Of a stretch of DNA of 64,000 nt, positions 63,157 through 64,000 are shown in pieces. Both the position numbers and the translations under genes were made by a program. Position 1 is the first letter of the stretch, and each line of letters starts with the position of its first letter. The notes under the pieces are model-generated. The model searched no databases. It was not told the DNA's origin and saw only the letters and a list, made by a program, of their open reading frames with translations. The stretch is from Kiloniella laminariae (lineage in GTDB: Bacteria > Pseudomonadota > Alphaproteobacteria > Kiloniellales > Kiloniellaceae), in NCBI RefSeq assembly GCF_027214005.1, contig NZ_JAPWGY010000002.1, positions 186,001-250,000 of the forward strand, written 5' to 3'.

Positions 63157-64000
63157 ATGACAAACAACCTTTATGCCTGCTTCAGATCCCGTTTTCCCGC
63201 CGATGAAAACAAACCCTTTATTTTGCAGGCAAACGGGAGAGCGCTCACCTACGCTGATCTGGAACAGCAAACAGCTCAAATGGCTGGAACACTCCTTTCG
63301 CTGGGTATATCTAAAGCCGACAGGGTCGCTGTACAGGTAGAAAAAACACCTGAAGCCGTCATCCTCTATCTTGCCTGTTTACGGATCGGCGCAATCTATC
63401 TTCCCCTGAACACAGCCTACACCTCTGATGAACTAGGTTATTTTATCGGAGACGCAACACCTGGACTTTTGGTATGTGCCCCCGCCAAAGCCGAACAGCT
63501 GGCACCCATTGCCTCAATTCATAATGTCGCCCATCTGCTGACACTCGACGGGACTGGCTCAGGCAGTCTGATGAGCCATTATCACTCTGTAGCGCCTGAA
63601 ACCGGAATTGCCGATGTCTCCAAAGACGATGTCGCGGCAATTCTCTACACCTCCGGTACGACGGGACGGTCGAAAGGTGCCATGCTTACCCATGAAAATT
63701 TGGCCAGTAATGCCGCAGTCCTGCACAGCTATTGGGGATGGAACGCCCAGGACACCCTGCTCCATGCCCTGCCGATCTTTCATGTACATGGTCTGTTTGT
63801 CGCGATCCACTGTGTCTTGATGAACGGGTCAGCCATGTGGTTTCTTCCCAAATTCGACGTCCGCGAGGTAATGGATCTTCTCCCGCACAGTACTGTTCTG
63901 ATGGGGGTTCCAACTTTCTATACCCGGTTGCTGGAACAGGATGACTTCACCAGAACATCTTGCGCGAACATGCGCCTGTTCATTTCCGGTTCAGCCCCTC
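63157..64000 (+). CDS. matB: Malonyl-CoA synthetase (C-terminal part outside window)
   Basis: ANL-superfamily enzyme that activates malonate (or methylmalonate) with ATP and CoA. The first 281 residues are present: NTAYTSDELGYFIGDATP, the AMP-binding P-loop YTSGTTGRSKGAM at about 164-176, ALPIFHVHGLFVAIH, FLPKFD and VLMGVPTFYTRLL, which together match MatB more closely than other acyl-CoA ligases. ATG 63157 starts at the family N-terminus. The C-terminal half and any decarboxylase partner lie beyond the right edge. Confidence 0.9.
   Translation, partial: MTNNLYACFRSRFPADENKPFILQANGRALTYADLEQQTAQMAGTLLSLGISKADRVAVQVEKTPEAVILYLACLRIGAIYLPLNTAYTSDELGYFIGDATPGLLVCAPAKAEQLAPIASIHNVAHLLTLDGTGSGSLMSHYHSVAPETGIADVSKDDVAAILYTSGTTGRSKGAMLTHENLASNAAVLHSYWGWNAQDTLLHALPIFHVHGLFVAIHCVLMNGSAMWFLPKFDVREVMDLLPHSTVLMGVPTFYTRLLEQDDFTRTSCANMRLFISGSAP

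Noticed and set aside
1-64000. CRISPR arrays, insertion sequences, phage genes, tRNA or rRNA genes
   Set aside because: No regularly spaced repeats, transposase or integrase features, or cloverleaf-like sequences were noticed on either strand.

Overview
The window is 64 kb of densely packed bacterial chromosome (about 57 protein genes, no rRNA, tRNA, CRISPR or insertion sequence seen). The gene set (RutR-type regulators, PreT/PreA, the membrane urate oxidase PuuD, BMP-type nucleoside importers, a DgcN/DgcA D-glutamate pair, MatB) and the moderate base composition suggest a marine alphaproteobacterium. That placement is inference from gene content only and is held with modest confidence.

Region 1 (1-11409) is reductive pyrimidine catabolism. 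Minus-strand genes encode a CoA-acylating methylmalonate-semialdehyde dehydrogenase, a ureidopropionase-type M20 hydrolase, dihydropyrimidinase and a NitT/TauT-type ABC importer cut by the left edge. A second minus-strand unit encodes PreT, PreA and a DMT-family permease. Between them two overlapping plus-strand genes encode paralogous RutR-like TetR regulators. The promoter region in front of them holds two near-perfect RutR operators (TTGACCA-N2-TGGTCAA type). Region 2 (11728-18617) holds an orphan solute-binding protein, an Lrp regulator and, divergent from Lrp, a D-amino-acid cluster: dgcN, dgcA, D-amino-acid transaminase, alanine racemase and a cysteine-synthase-like enzyme.

Region 3 (18689-41188) is purine catabolism, arranged as two divergent arms. 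The left arm (minus strand) consumes urate: LysR, HIU hydrolase, NCS2 permease, 8-oxoguanine deaminase, PuuD, UraD, PuuE, AllA, then malate synthase G to take up glyoxylate. The right arm (plus strand) makes urate: LysR, a second HIU hydrolase, XdhA/B/C, a BMP-type ABC importer of four genes, and guanine deaminase. The two arms begin with mirror-image LysR-hiuH pairs. No allantoicase is present.

Region 4 (41316-53232) is mixed: another orphan solute-binding protein, a membrane-anchored EEP-fold protein, a LacI regulator with an RbsABC-like importer and its operators, a DUF3010 gene, a secreted CARDB-like protein, a secreted vWA protein and a YgiQ-family radical SAM protein. Region 5 (53861-59906) is a second BMP-type importer followed by cytosine deaminase. 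Its promoter region carries a RutR-like operator, which ties it to the pyrimidine genes of region 1: imported cytosine would become uracil, the PreTA substrate. Region 6 (60028-64000) holds threonine ammonia-lyase, two small membrane proteins (one of only 54 residues), glutaminase and the first part of a malonyl-CoA synthetase.

Taken together, most of the window forms a nucleobase-scavenging chromosome segment: import, deamination and ring opening of purines and pyrimidines, release of nitrogen, and return of the carbon to central metabolism through malate synthase and acyl-CoA chemistry. Several solute-binding-protein genes are followed by strong hairpins, which probably set subunit ratios.
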